In this document: positions 17,408 to 26,171 of the stretch, in pieces
How the letters are laid out: every line of letters begins with the position of its first letter
How positions within the stretch are numbered: the first letter of the stretch is position 1
DNA from: Actinacidiphila paucisporea
GTDB lineage: Bacteria > Actinomycetota > Actinomycetes > Streptomycetales > Streptomycetaceae
DNA: 64,000 nucleotides
Reading direction: 5' to 3'
Assembly: GCF_900142575.1 (NCBI RefSeq)
Contig: NZ_FRBI01000017.1
Location: 1 to 64,000 of the forward strand
Position numbers and translations under genes: made by a program
The notes under the pieces: model-generated
Databases searched by the model: none
What the model was told of the DNA's origin: nothing
The model's input: only the letters and a program-made list of their open reading frames with translations

Positions 17408-18433
17408 TCACCCGGTCGTGAGCACCATGCGGAAGCGCGCCGCGCCGGACATCATCCTGCTGTAGGCCTCGCCCACGTCCGCGAGCGGCGCCGTCTCGGT
17501 CATCGGGCGGATGCCGTGCAGCGCGCTGAAGCGCATCGTGTCCTCGATGTCCTGCGAGGTGCCCGACGGGTGGCCGCGGACGGCCCTGGCCGGGAAGATC
17601 AGTTGCAGGGGGCTGATGGCCATCGGGTCGGCGGTCGCGCCGATGACGACCAGCTCGCCGCGGCGGGAGAGGCCGTCGGCGGTCGCGGCGATGGCGTCGG
17701 AGTTGCCGACCGTGGCCAGCACGACCTTGGCGCCGCCCAGGGCCTGGAGGGCGTCGGCGACCGTGGCGCCCGCGGTGCTGTCGACGTAGTGGTGGGCGCC
17801 GAGCCGCCGGGCGAGGTCGGCCTTGTCGGCGCCGCGGGCGATGGCGACGGTTTCGAAGCCCATCGCGGCGGCGTACTGCACGCCGAGGTGGCCGAGGCCG
17901 CCGACCCCGAGGACGGCGACCAGGTCGCCGGGCTCGGCGGAGCTGCGGCGCAGGCCGTTGAAGGTGGTCACGCCCGCGCAGCCGAGCGGGCCGGCGTCGG
18001 CGGGGGCGAGGGTGTCGGGGACGCGGGCCAGGGCGTCCACGGGGGCGACGACGGACTCGGCGAAGCCGCCGTCGTAGGCCCAGCCGGGGACCTTGAGGTT
18101 CTCGCACACGATGAAGTCGCCCTGCCGGCAGGGTTTGCAGTAGCCGCAGCTGCCGCCGAACCAGCCGACGACGACCCGGTCGCCGACCTGCCAGCCGCGT
18201 TCCGCGACGCCCTCGCCCAGCGCGTCGAGGCGCCCGGCGATCTCGTGTCCCGGGACCAGCGGGAAGGTCAGGCCGGGGAGGCCGCCCTCGACGAACGCGG
18301 CGTCGCTGTGGCAGATTCCGCAGGCGTCGACGGCGATACGCGCGTGCCCGGGCCCCGGTTCCGACAGTTCGCGCTCGACGAGCTCGAACGACCCGCCGGC
18401 GGCGGAAATCTGCGCAACGCGGTAGGTGGCCAT
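17408..18433 (-). CDS. Zinc-dependent alcohol dehydrogenase
   Basis: 341 residues, ATG at 18433 after GGGGAGGT. Medium-chain dehydrogenase: catalytic-zinc ligands in CGICHSD and GHE (VPGHEIAGRLD), structural-zinc cysteines in GGSCGYCKPCRQGDFIVCEN, and the NAD(P)-binding GVGGLGHLG near residue 175. It resembles the AdhP/AdhA class oxidising primary alcohols. Free-standing, divergent from the GH2 gene. Confidence 0.93.
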   Translation of the reverse strand: MATYRVAQISAAGGSFELVERELSEPGPGHARIAVDACGICHSDAAFVEGGLPGLTFPLVPGHEIAGRLDALGEGVAERGWQVGDRVVVGWFGGSCGYCKPCRQGDFIVCENLKVPGWAYDGGFAESVVAPVDALARVPDTLAPADAGPLGCAGVTTFNGLRRSSAEPGDLVAVLGVGGLGHLGVQYAAAMGFETVAIARGADKADLARRLGAHHYVDSTAGATVADALQALGGAKVVLATVGNSDAIAATADGLSRRGELVVIGATADPMAISPLQLIFPARAVRGHPSGTSQDIEDTMRFSALHGIRPMTETAPLADVGEAYSRMMSGAARFRMVLTTG

Positions 18434-18716
18434 CCTGACCTCCCCAATCCTGCCGGAAACAATGGTTGCCGGAAATGTGCTGGAAGCGGACATCTCCTCC
18501 ATCAGAGCACGGGGGGCGGCTCCTCGCGCGCCGACCGCGGGCGGGCGGGCCGACTTGCGGAAATGCGGCACGGCTCTTGACCCCGCCCGGTCGCGAGCTG
18601 CAAGAATCCGGTTGGCCTTGGTGGATTCTGTTCGGTGCTGATCTGTTGTGATGCCCGCGCGCTGCTGAGGCCTGTCGCGTACGCCCCGCCTATGCCCTCG
18701 ACGAGGAGTGGTCGCA

Positions 18717-21700
18717 GTGCCGGTCAATCGCAGGTCGTTCCTGGTCACCGGAGCCGCGGGAGCCGCGGCGCCGGCCCTGCCGGGCCTGGTCCACAGCGCG
18801 GCCGCCGGACACGGCCGTACGCCAGGCGCCACCCTCGACACGACCGCGGGCAGGACCGTCGACCTCAGCGACGGCTGGCGCTTCGCCCTGGTCAACCCGG
18901 CGGGCATCACCGACCCGACCGGTGCCTACGCCGACGCCGCCGCGCCCGGCTACGACGACTCGCGGTGGCGTACGGTCGCCGTCCCGCACGACTGGAGCAT
19001 CGAGCAGACGCCCACCACCGACTCGGGCACCTCCGGCGGCACCGGCTTCCTGCCCGGCGGCCTCGGCTGGTACCGCAGGACCTTCACGCTGCCGGCCGCC
19101 ACCGCGGGCCGCCGGGTGTCGGTCGAATTCGACGGCGTCTACATGGACAGCTACGTCTACTGCAACGGCACGCTCGTGGGCAACCACCCCTACGGCTACA
19201 CCGGCTTCGCCTTCGACCTCACCGCGCTGCTGCACACCGACGGCCGCACGCCCAACGTCATCGCCGTGCAGGTGCGCAACCAGCTGCCGAGCAGCCGGTG
19301 GTATTCCGGCAGCGGGATCTACCGGCACGCCCGGCTGGTGATCACCGACCCCGTACACCTGGCCCGCTGGGGCACCTTCGTCACCACCCCCGGCCTCGCG
19401 GAGACGCTCGGCACCGGACGCGCCACCGTGCGCGCGGAGATCACCGCGGTCAACGAGACCGCCGCGGGCCGCGAGGCCACCGTCGTCACCACCGTCAGCG
19501 ACCCCGACGGCCGCCAGGTGGCCAGGGCCACCGCGCCGCTCGACCTGCCCGCGGGCGGACAGGGCACCGCCACGCTGGAGATGACCCTCACGCACCCGAG
19601 GCTGTGGTCCCTGGAGTCGCCGCACCTCTACCGGCTCGACGCCGAAGTGCGGGTCGACGGGCGGACGGTGGACACCGTGCCCACCACCTTCGGCGTCCGC
19701 CACGTCGCCGTCGACCCGGAACTCGGCCTGACGGTCAACGGCGCGTACGCCAAGCTGCAGGGCGTCGACCTGCACCACGACCAGGGCGCGCTGGGCTCCG
19801 CGGTCAGCTCCGACGCGCTGCTGCGGCAGATGACCCTCATGAAGTCCATGGGCGTGAACGCCTTCAGGACCTCGCACAACCCGCCGTCGCCGGAGATGAT
19901 CCGGGTCTGCGAGCAGTTGGGCATCGTGATGATGGTCGAGGCCTTCGACTGCTGGCACACCGGCAAGACCACCTACGACTACCACCGCTTCTTCGACGCC
20001 AACAGCGCCGCCGACATCGCCGAGATGGTCAGGGCGGCCCGCAACTCGCCCGCGGTCGTCATGTGGTCGATCGGCAACGAGATCCCCGACTCCACCAGCA
20101 CCGCGGGCCTCGCGATGGCCCAGGGCCTGATCGACACCGTGCGCTCGCTGGACAGCACCCGCCCGGTCGTCATCGGCTCCGACAAATACCGCGGCCTGCC
20201 CGCGGCCGGCTCGGCGGCCGACCTGATGCTGGCCAAGCTCGACGGCCTCGGCCTGAACTACAACACCGCGGCCTCGGTCGACGCCCTGCACGCCCGCTAC
20301 CCGCACCTCTTCCTCTTCGAGTCCGAGTCGTCCTCGGAGACCTCGACCCGCGGCGCCTACCAGGAGCCGCGGCACCTCAACACCGGTGAGAACCACACCC
20401 CGGGCAGGCGCGAGACCTCCAGCTACGACAACAACCTCGCGTCCTGGACGATCAGCGGCGAGTACGGCCTGAAGAAGGACCGCGACCGGCGCTTCTTCGC
20501 CGGGCAGTTCCTCTGGTCGGGCATGGACTACATCGGCGAGCCGACGCCCTACGGCGTCTTCCCGGTCAAGGCGTCCTTCTTCGGCGCGGTCGACACGGCC
20601 GGCTTCCCCAAGGACATGTACCACCTCTTCCGCAGCCAGTGGACGACCGAGCCGATGGTGCACCTGGTCCCGATGGACTGGACCGACCACAAGCCGGGGG
20701 AGACGGTGGAGGTGTGGGCGTACTCCAACGTCGACACCGTGGAGCTGTTCCTCGACGGACGCTCGCTGGGCGTGCGGCGCTTCGACACCAAGAAGACCAC
20801 CGACGGGCGCACCTACCTGGAGACCACCGAGGCCACCGGCGACGACCGCACGGTAACCGGCGGCCCCTACCCGGGCAGTTACACCAGTCCCAACGGCAGC
20901 GCGGGCAAGCTCCACCTCACCTGGCAGGTGCCCTTCGCACCGGGCGAGCTGAAGGCGGTGGCCAGGCGCGGCGGCCGGACGGTGGCCACCGACGTGCTGC
21001 GCACCGCGGGCGCGCCGCACACCGTACGGCTGCTGCCCGACCGCGACCGGCTGCCCGCCGACGGGCGTTCGCTGGTCTACGTCACCGCCGAGGTCATCGA
21101 CGCGCGCGGCACCGTCGTGCCCGGCGCCGACCACCTGCTCACCTTCGCGGTCGACGGCGGCTCGCTCGCCGGTGTCGACAACGGCCGCCAGGAGAGCGCC
21201 GAGCGCTACCAGGCCACCACCCGCACCGCCTTCCACGGCAAGGCGCTGGCCATCGTCCGCTCCGGCACCGAGCCGGGCCGCCTCACCGTCACGGCCACCG
21301 GGCCCGGCCTGCGCCCGGCCACCGCCCAGGTGCGGACGGAGCGCGCGTCCGATGTGGCGACCACTCCGCCGGCGCGATTCGCCGCCGGGCCCGCGCCCGC
21401 CGCCCCCGACTACCCGCTGGCCGACGCGAGTTATTCGGGCGCCCCGGACACCCTGCCGGCCGCGATGCTCGACGGCGACCCGGCGACGGGCTGGTCCAAC
21501 GCCTTCAAGAAGAGCGCCACCGCCCTGCTGCCCGCCTTCAGCGGCGCCCGCGCCGCCGACTGGGTCTCGGTCGCCTGGGCGGCGGCCCGCGGCATCGGGT
21601 CCGTCGCGGTCTCCTTCACCGTGGACGCCACCCACTCGCTGCCCGCCGCGGTCACCGTCTCCGCCTGGGACGGCGACCGCTTCGTCCCCGCCCGCGACCA

Positions 21701-21854
21701 GGCCGTCAGCTGGGCGACCGCGTCCGGCGAACCGACCGTGATCACCTTCGCCCCGGTCCACACCGACCGCATCCGCCTCGACCTGACCAGCGCCCGGCCC
21801 GACACCGCGGACGGTGCCCAGCGGATCACCACCTTGGAGGCGGGCCCCGCGTAG
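18717..21854 (+). CDS. Secreted glycoside hydrolase family 2 (beta-galactosidase-like)
   Basis: 1045 residues. GTG at 18717 is preceded by GAGGAG with an 8-nt gap; GTG at 18708 would overlap that site. The N-terminus (NRRSFLVTGAAGAAAPAL) is a Tat-like signal. Order of domains: sugar-binding beta-sandwich (~45-210), Ig-like domain (~220-330), and a TIM barrel (~340-640) with NPPSPEMI, WSIGNEIP (acid/base Glu near 456) and a nucleophile Glu in LFLFESESS (near 535). DUF4982 and Big-like modules (~650-870) and a C-terminal F5/8-type discoidin domain (~900-1045) follow. It should act outside the cell on beta-galactosides or related beta-linked glycans. Confidence 0.9.
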   Translation: MPVNRRSFLVTGAAGAAAPALPGLVHSAAAGHGRTPGATLDTTAGRTVDLSDGWRFALVNPAGITDPTGAYADAAAPGYDDSRWRTVAVPHDWSIEQTPTTDSGTSGGTGFLPGGLGWYRRTFTLPAATAGRRVSVEFDGVYMDSYVYCNGTLVGNHPYGYTGFAFDLTALLHTDGRTPNVIAVQVRNQLPSSRWYSGSGIYRHARLVITDPVHLARWGTFVTTPGLAETLGTGRATVRAEITAVNETAAGREATVVTTVSDPDGRQVARATAPLDLPAGGQGTATLEMTLTHPRLWSLESPHLYRLDAEVRVDGRTVDTVPTTFGVRHVAVDPELGLTVNGAYAKLQGVDLHHDQGALGSAVSSDALLRQMTLMKSMGVNAFRTSHNPPSPEMIRVCEQLGIVMMVEAFDCWHTGKTTYDYHRFFDANSAADIAEMVRAARNSPAVVMWSIGNEIPDSTSTAGLAMAQGLIDTVRSLDSTRPVVIGSDKYRGLPAAGSAADLMLAKLDGLGLNYNTAASVDALHARYPHLFLFESESSSETSTRGAYQEPRHLNTGENHTPGRRETSSYDNNLASWTISGEYGLKKDRDRRFFAGQFLWSGMDYIGEPTPYGVFPVKASFFGAVDTAGFPKDMYHLFRSQWTTEPMVHLVPMDWTDHKPGETVEVWAYSNVDTVELFLDGRSLGVRRFDTKKTTDGRTYLETTEATGDDRTVTGGPYPGSYTSPNGSAGKLHLTWQVPFAPGELKAVARRGGRTVATDVLRTAGAPHTVRLLPDRDRLPADGRSLVYVTAEVIDARGTVVPGADHLLTFAVDGGSLAGVDNGRQESAERYQATTRTAFHGKALAIVRSGTEPGRLTVTATGPGLRPATAQVRTERASDVATTPPARFAAGPAPAAPDYPLADASYSGAPDTLPAAMLDGDPATGWSNAFKKSATALLPAFSGARAADWVSVAWAAARGIGSVAVSFTVDATHSLPAAVTVSAWDGDRFVPARDQAVSWATASGEPTVITFAPVHTDRIRLDLTSARPDTADGAQRITTLEAGPA

Positions 21855-21874
21855 GGCGGCGAGCAGCTGTGACG

Positions 21875-21910
21875 CCCCTGTGACGGGAAGTGTGGCCTCC
21901 GTCACAGGGG
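21875..21910 (+). terminator. Perfect 12-bp inverted repeat after GH2 gene
   Basis: CCCCTGTGACGG at 21875-21886 pairs perfectly with 21899-21910, with a 12-nt loop. It may end the GH2 transcript, or act as an operator for the lipoprotein gene at 21940 because it lies only 30 nt upstream. Confidence 0.6.
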
Positions 21911-21939
21911 AAGGGCGGCGCCTCTGGTGGGGTGGTCCG

Positions 21940-22851
21940 ATGCGCACCTCCCTCGCGGCTCCCGCCGCGGCACTGACCGGCGTTCTGCTCCTGACGGCCT
22001 GCGGGAGCGAGGCGCCGGGGCAGCCGGCGGACGCCCGCCCCGGCTCGACCTCCGGCGCCCGGTGCGGCTTTCCGCACGACCCCGCCGCCCGGACGTCGGG
22101 CGGCGTCGAGATCACCGGCGTGAGCGGCGCCGCGCTCGGCTGCGGTACGGGGACGCCCTCCGATCCGCCGAAGGTCGGCTTCCTGGTCAGCAACCACGAG
22201 GGCCGACCCCTGACGTACACGGTCGAGTTCACGCTTTACGACGCCTCGGGCGGCCCGCTGACGAACGGCGGCGCGACGGTGGTGAACGTCGCTCCGGGCC
22301 GAACCGCCCGGGGGAGCGCGGACTTCGGGGAGGTCCTGCGCAATGCGGAGGGCGGCCACGTGGGGATCGCGAAGGTCAGAAGCGTCCCCGCGGACGAGAC
22401 ACCCGTCGCCTCGGGCACCTGCCCGCCCTCCGGTGTCCACGTCACGGCCGACCAGGGCGACGCCGCCATGGGGCTGCGGGTGGTGGGCCTCCACCTGCGC
22501 AACTGCTCGGCCGGCCCCTACCGCGTCAGCGGCTTCCCGCAGATCCAGCTCCAGGACCTGGCCCACGAACCCGTCACCGGCGTCCGCGTCCTGCACGGCA
22601 GCGGCGGCATCTCCACCGGCACCGACTTCGACGTCCCGCCGCACCCGTTCACCCTCCAGCCGGGACAGAGCGCGACCTCGGGCCTGATGTGGCGCAACAC
22701 CGTCACGGACGGCACGAACGTCGACGTCCCCTACGTGCGGGTCGTCGCGCAGCCCGGCACGCACGCGGTGACGGTGACGCCGGAGCTCGACCTCGGGACG
22801 ACGGGGAAGCTGGGCGTCGGCCCGTGGGCGAAGGACGACTCGGGCCGCTGA
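21940..22851 (+). CDS. Putative lipoprotein, DUF4232-like
   Basis: 303 residues, ATG at 21940; the ribosome-binding site is weak (GGTGGGG). The lipobox LLLTAC puts the lipidated Cys near residue 21. Two beta-rich halves follow: ~35-165 with a CGF/GCG cysteine pair, and ~165-303 with CPPSGVHVTADQGDAAMGLRV and LRNCSAGPYRVSGFP, a DUF4232-type pattern. It is a surface lipoprotein of unknown function, related in layout to the one at 7528. Confidence 0.75.
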   Translation: MRTSLAAPAAALTGVLLLTACGSEAPGQPADARPGSTSGARCGFPHDPAARTSGGVEITGVSGAALGCGTGTPSDPPKVGFLVSNHEGRPLTYTVEFTLYDASGGPLTNGGATVVNVAPGRTARGSADFGEVLRNAEGGHVGIAKVRSVPADETPVASGTCPPSGVHVTADQGDAAMGLRVVGLHLRNCSAGPYRVSGFPQIQLQDLAHEPVTGVRVLHGSGGISTGTDFDVPPHPFTLQPGQSATSGLMWRNTVTDGTNVDVPYVRVVAQPGTHAVTVTPELDLGTTGKLGVGPWAKDDSGR

Positions 22852-22913
22852 TTCCCGCACGGCCGTGCCTGCGTACCGCCCTCAGCGACGGGTGATTTCC
22901 TCGTAGGGGTTTC

Positions 22914-22924
22914 CGAAACTTTCG
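22914..22924 (+). promoter_or_regulatory. CGAAACTTTCG palindrome
   Basis: Perfect 11-bp palindrome around a central C, in a locally AT-rich patch upstream of the CE4-CBM2 gene. Similar GAAA-N-TTTC boxes have been described upstream of streptomycete xylanase genes. The binding protein is not identified here. Confidence 0.4.
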
Positions 22925-23111
22925 TTTTTCTGCCGGAAAGTGGCTGAAAAGCGCTGCTCGGTGAACTGCCAGTTCAGGCGGCTGTACGTGGCCGGTTTCC
23001 GCTGTTCCGCCCGCCTCTGGAGGGGCTGAGGGCGTCCTCCTGGGTGGGAAAACGGCCAAGCTGAGGCGCCCGCGTTCGGCATATTGCCACCCCTGGAGGC
23101 CGTATCTACCA

Positions 23112-23125
23112 TGGGAGCGCTCCCG
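23112..23125 (+). promoter_or_regulatory. CebR-type operator upstream of CE4-CBM2 gene
   Basis: TGGGAGCGCTCCCG matches 13 of 14 bases of the established CebR operator TGGGAGCGCTCCCA of Streptomyces. CebR is the cellobiose/cellotriose-responsive LacI-family repressor of cellulolytic genes. The site is ~150 bp before a secreted enzyme gene with a CBM2, a fitting target. Confidence 0.75.
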
Positions 23126-23275
23126 GCCCTTCCCTCCCGAAACGGCCCCGCCGCCCAGCGGCGGCGCCACGTCGGCGGCCACGAGTACGGGCACGTCGAC
23201 CGGTGTCCCGACCGGCACCACCGGCGCCTGACCTCCGCATCCCCCCACAGTTCCCACCGAGGAGGACCCACCCGT

Positions 23276-24313
23276 ATGCGCACTCCACGAAAGCTGTCGC
23301 CGCGCGCCCTGATCACCGGGCTCGCCGTCGCCGCGCTGGCGGTCGCGACCACCCTGACCTTCACCACCGGCGCCACCCCGTCGCACGCCGCCACCTGTAA
23401 CGGCTACGTCGGGCTGACCTTCGACGACGGCCCGTCCAACGACCACACCCCCGCCCTGCTCAACGCGCTCAAGCAGAACGGGCTGCGGGCCACCGTCTTC
23501 AACGAGGGCCAGTACGCGGCCGCCTATCCCGGGCAGGTGCAGGCCGAGGTCAACGCCGGCATGTGGGTCGGCAACCACAGCTACACCCACCCGCACCTGA
23601 TCCAGGAGAGCCAGGCGCAGATCGACTCGGAGGTCTCCAGGACCCAGCAGGCCGTCTCCAGCGCCGGCGGCGGTACCCCGAAGCTCTTCCGCCCGCCGTA
23701 CGGCGAGACCAATTCCACCCTCCAGGCGGTCGAGGCCAAGTACGGCCTGACGCAGGTCATCTGGGACATCGACTCGCAGGACTGGAACGGCGCCAGTGTG
23801 GACGCGATCGTCGCGGCCAACGCCCGGCTGCAGAACGGGCAGATCATCCTCATGCACGAGTGGCCCGCCAACACGCTGGCCGCGATCCCGCGCATCGCGC
23901 AGGGCCTGGCCTCCCGCGGCCTGTGCTACGGCATGATCTCCCCGCAGACCGGTCGCGCGGTGGCCCCCGACGGCGGCGGTACGACCGGCGGTACGACCGG
24001 GGGTACGACCGGCGGAACCGGGGGTACGACCGGTGGCGGCGGTGGCGGCAGCTGCACCGCGACGCTGTCCGCGGGCCAGGCCTGGAGCGACCGCTACAAC
24101 CTCAACGTCGCGGTCACCGGCTCCAGCACCTGGACGGTGACGGTCAACGTCCCCGCCCCCGAGAAGGTCATGTCGACCTGGAACATCACCGCGAGCTACC
24201 CCAGCGCCCAGCAGCTCGTCGCCAAGCCCAACGGCAGCGGAAACAACTGGGGCATGACCCTCCAGAAGAACGGCTCCACCACCTGGCCGTCGGTCTCCTG
24301 CAGCGCGAGCTGA
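23276..24313 (+). CDS. Secreted polysaccharide deacetylase (CE4) with CBM2
   Basis: 345 residues, ATG at 23276 after GAGGAGG. Signal peptide ~1-38 (SHAA cleavage). The NodB/CE4 domain (~40-225) has TFDDGPS (catalytic Asp and first metal Asp), HSYTHP (metal His pair), RPPYGE, and HEW as the final catalytic His motif. A Gly/Thr linker of GGTT units (~230-255) leads to a CBM2-like domain (~255-345) with terminal cysteines. It should de-acetylate xylan or chitin outside the cell. The upstream CebR-type operator suggests induction by cello-oligosaccharides, which favours plant cell wall xylan. Confidence 0.92.
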   Translation: MRTPRKLSPRALITGLAVAALAVATTLTFTTGATPSHAATCNGYVGLTFDDGPSNDHTPALLNALKQNGLRATVFNEGQYAAAYPGQVQAEVNAGMWVGNHSYTHPHLIQESQAQIDSEVSRTQQAVSSAGGGTPKLFRPPYGETNSTLQAVEAKYGLTQVIWDIDSQDWNGASVDAIVAANARLQNGQIILMHEWPANTLAAIPRIAQGLASRGLCYGMISPQTGRAVAPDGGGTTGGTTGGTTGGTGGTTGGGGGGSCTATLSAGQAWSDRYNLNVAVTGSSTWTVTVNVPAPEKVMSTWNITASYPSAQQLVAKPNGSGNNWGMTLQKNGSTTWPSVSCSAS

Positions 24314-24338
24314 CCCTCCCACCAGGAGCACCGACCCC

Positions 24339-24368
24339 GGCGCGGCGGCCCTTCGCGGCCGCCGCGCC
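24339..24368 (+). terminator. Stem-loop terminator after CE4 gene
   Basis: Perfect 12-bp stem (24339-24350 with 24357-24368) and a 6-nt loop, 26 nt after the stop codon. Confidence 0.75.
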
Positions 24369-24417
24369 GCTGTGCGCTCCGCCCGTACGCCGCTGAGAGC
24401 CAGGTCACAGGAGGCCC

Positions 24418-24444
24418 GGTCACAACCTCCCGGTCCCTTACGTC
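24418..24444 (+). promoter_or_regulatory. ECF41-type promoter (GGTCACA-N16-CGTC)
   Basis: GGTCACA at 24418-24424, then exactly 16 nt, then CGTC at 24441-24444. ECF41 sigma factors recognise TGTCACA-N16-CGTC and typically control a nearby carboxymuconolactone decarboxylase/AhpD-like gene, as is found 57 nt downstream. No ECF sigma gene is in this window. Confidence 0.65.
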
Positions 24445-24500
24445 AAAGGGGTGTACCGGCCGGCGACGGCAGAGCGAAGCAGCAGATCAGGGAGCCAGTC

Positions 24501-24974
24501 ATGGAAGCACGCCTGAATTTCTTCACCAACCCGACCGCCCAGAAGTTCACCAAGTACATCAACTCCGCGGGCAAGGCGATCGCCGACTCCACGCTGCCGC
24601 GCGAGGTCCAGGACCTGGCACTGCTGCGCGCCAGCCAGATCAACGGCTGCGGCTTCTGCACCGACATGCACACCAAGGACGCCGAGGCGGCGGGCGAGAC
24701 CGCGCAGCGCCTGCACCTGGTCGCCGCCTGGCGCGAGGCCACCGTCTTCACCGACGCCGAGCGCGCCGCCCTGGAACTGACCGAGGAGGGCACCAGGATC
24801 GCCGACGCGGCCGGCGGCGTCCCCGACGAGGTGTGGGCGAACGCCGCCAAGCACTTCGACGAGGACCAGCTGGCGGCGCTCGTGGGCCTGATCTGCGTCA
24901 TCAACGCCTTCAACCGGATGAACGTCCTCATCAAGCAGCCGGCCGGCGACTACCAGCCAGGACAGTTCGCCTGA
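24501..24974 (+). CDS. Carboxymuconolactone decarboxylase / AhpD-family protein
   Basis: 157 residues, ATG at 24501 after AGGGAG. The AhpD-like CMD domain (~35-120) carries the redox motif C50-G-F-C53 with His57 (NGCGFCTDMH), so it is of the thiol-peroxidase-like subtype, not the true decarboxylase. It probably reduces peroxides or acts in a stress response. The promoter is of ECF41 type. Confidence 0.88.
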   Translation: MEARLNFFTNPTAQKFTKYINSAGKAIADSTLPREVQDLALLRASQINGCGFCTDMHTKDAEAAGETAQRLHLVAAWREATVFTDAERAALELTEEGTRIADAAGGVPDEVWANAAKHFDEDQLAALVGLICVINAFNRMNVLIKQPAGDYQPGQFA

Positions 24975-25022
24975 CACACCGCCGGGTCCTGACCCGGGCG
25001 CCGTCCCCGCCGCGCAAGCGGG

Positions 25023-25071
25023 AAGGACCGCGTCCGTACCGCTCGCGCGGCGGTTCGGAGGCGGTCCTTTT
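25023..25071 (+). terminator. Terminator with T-tract after AhpD-like gene
   Basis: AAGGACCGC (25023-25031) pairs with 25061-25069, followed by TTTT (25068-25071); the inside can partly pair too. It is one of the few U-tract terminators in the window and lies between convergent genes. Confidence 0.7.
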
Positions 25072-25085
25072 ATGGACGGGGGGTG

Positions 25086-26084
25086 TCAGGCAGTGGCGAG
25101 GAGCTGGAGGGTGTCGATGACGCGGTTGGAGAAGCCCCACTCGTTGTCGTACCAGGCGACGACCTTGATGTGGCGGCCGTCGACGCGGGTCAGGGCGGAG
25201 TCGAAGATCGCCGACGCCGGGTTGCCGGTGATGTCGGAGGAGACCAGCGGGTCCTCGGAGTATTCGAGGATGCCGGCCAGCGGGCCCTCGGCGGCCGTGC
25301 GGTAGGCCGCGAGCACCTCCTCGCGGGTCACGTCGCGGGCGACGGTGGTGTTCAGCTCGACGATCGAGCCCACCGGGACCGGGACGCGGATCGAGTCGCC
25401 CGACAGCTTGCCGTCGAGGTTCGGCAGGACCAGGCCGATCGCCTTGGCGGCGCCCGTCGTGGTCGGCGCGATGTTGACGGCGGCGGCGCGGGCCCTGCGG
25501 GCGTCGCGGTGCGGGCCGTCCTGGAGGTTCTGCTCCTGGGTGTAGGCGTGCACCGTCGTCATGAAGCCGTGCTCGATGCCGGCGAGCCGGTCGAGCACCG
25601 CGGCGAGCGGCGCGAGCGCGTTGGTCGTGCAGGAGGCGTTCGAGACGACGGTGTGCGCGGCCGGGTCGTACGCGTCGGTGTTGACGCCGTAGGCGAGCGT
25701 CGCGTCAGCGCCCGCCGAGGGGGCGCTGACCAGCACCTTCTTCGCGCCCGCGGTGATGTGGGCGCGGGCGGCCTCGGCGGAGGTGAAGCGGCCGGTCGAC
25801 TCCAGCGCGATCTCGACGCCGAGTTCGGCCCACGGCAGGTTGGCCGGGTCGCGCTCGGCGAGCACCTTGATGCGGCGGCCGTCGACCACGAGGGTGTCGC
25901 CGTCGACCGTGACCGGGCGGCCCAGGCGGCCGGCCGTCGAGTCGTAGGCGAGCAGGCGGGCCAGGGCGGTCGGCTCCGTGAGGTCGTTGACGGCGACGAC
26001 ATCGAGGTCGCTGTCGCGTTCGAGCAGTGCGCGCAGCACATTGCGGCCGATGCGGCCGAATCCGTTGATGGCGATACGAGTCAT
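25086..26084 (-). CDS. gap: Type I glyceraldehyde-3-phosphate dehydrogenase
   Basis: 332 residues, ATG at 26084 after CTGGAGCC. NAD-binding INGFGRIGRNVLRAL at the N-terminus, catalytic Cys near 148 in SNASCTTN, and the C-terminal WYDNEWGFSNRV are all intact. It catalyses oxidation and phosphorylation of glyceraldehyde-3-phosphate in glycolysis. It is isolated from pgk and tpi, so it is probably a secondary gap copy; some streptomycete gap copies confer resistance to GAPDH-targeting metabolites, but nothing here shows that. Confidence 0.95.
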   Translation of the reverse strand: MTRIAINGFGRIGRNVLRALLERDSDLDVVAVNDLTEPTALARLLAYDSTAGRLGRPVTVDGDTLVVDGRRIKVLAERDPANLPWAELGVEIALESTGRFTSAEAARAHITAGAKKVLVSAPSAGADATLAYGVNTDAYDPAAHTVVSNASCTTNALAPLAAVLDRLAGIEHGFMTTVHAYTQEQNLQDGPHRDARRARAAAVNIAPTTTGAAKAIGLVLPNLDGKLSGDSIRVPVPVGSIVELNTTVARDVTREEVLAAYRTAAEGPLAGILEYSEDPLVSSDITGNPASAIFDSALTRVDGRHIKVVAWYDNEWGFSNRVIDTLQLLATA

Positions 26085-26171
26085 GGCTCCAGGTTCGCCG
26101 CTGGACTGCGGGGGTGGCGGCGGCGTGAGCGCCATGGTTCGAAAGGATTCCGCCAGCCGCCCCGGCGGGGG

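Larger units (their letters stand above)
22852..23275. other. Regulatory intergenic region upstream of CE4-CBM2 gene
   Basis: 424 bp. It contains CGAAACTTTCG (22914-22924), an AT-rich patch with several GAAA motifs to about 22955, and a CebR-type operator at 23112-23125. GAGGAGG just before 23276 is the ribosome-binding site. No coding potential was seen. Confidence 0.6.

Noticed and set aside
25086..26084. GAPDH as self-resistance gene of a pentalenolactone-type cluster
   Set aside because: No sesquiterpene or related biosynthetic genes are nearby; ordinary secondary gap copy is simpler.
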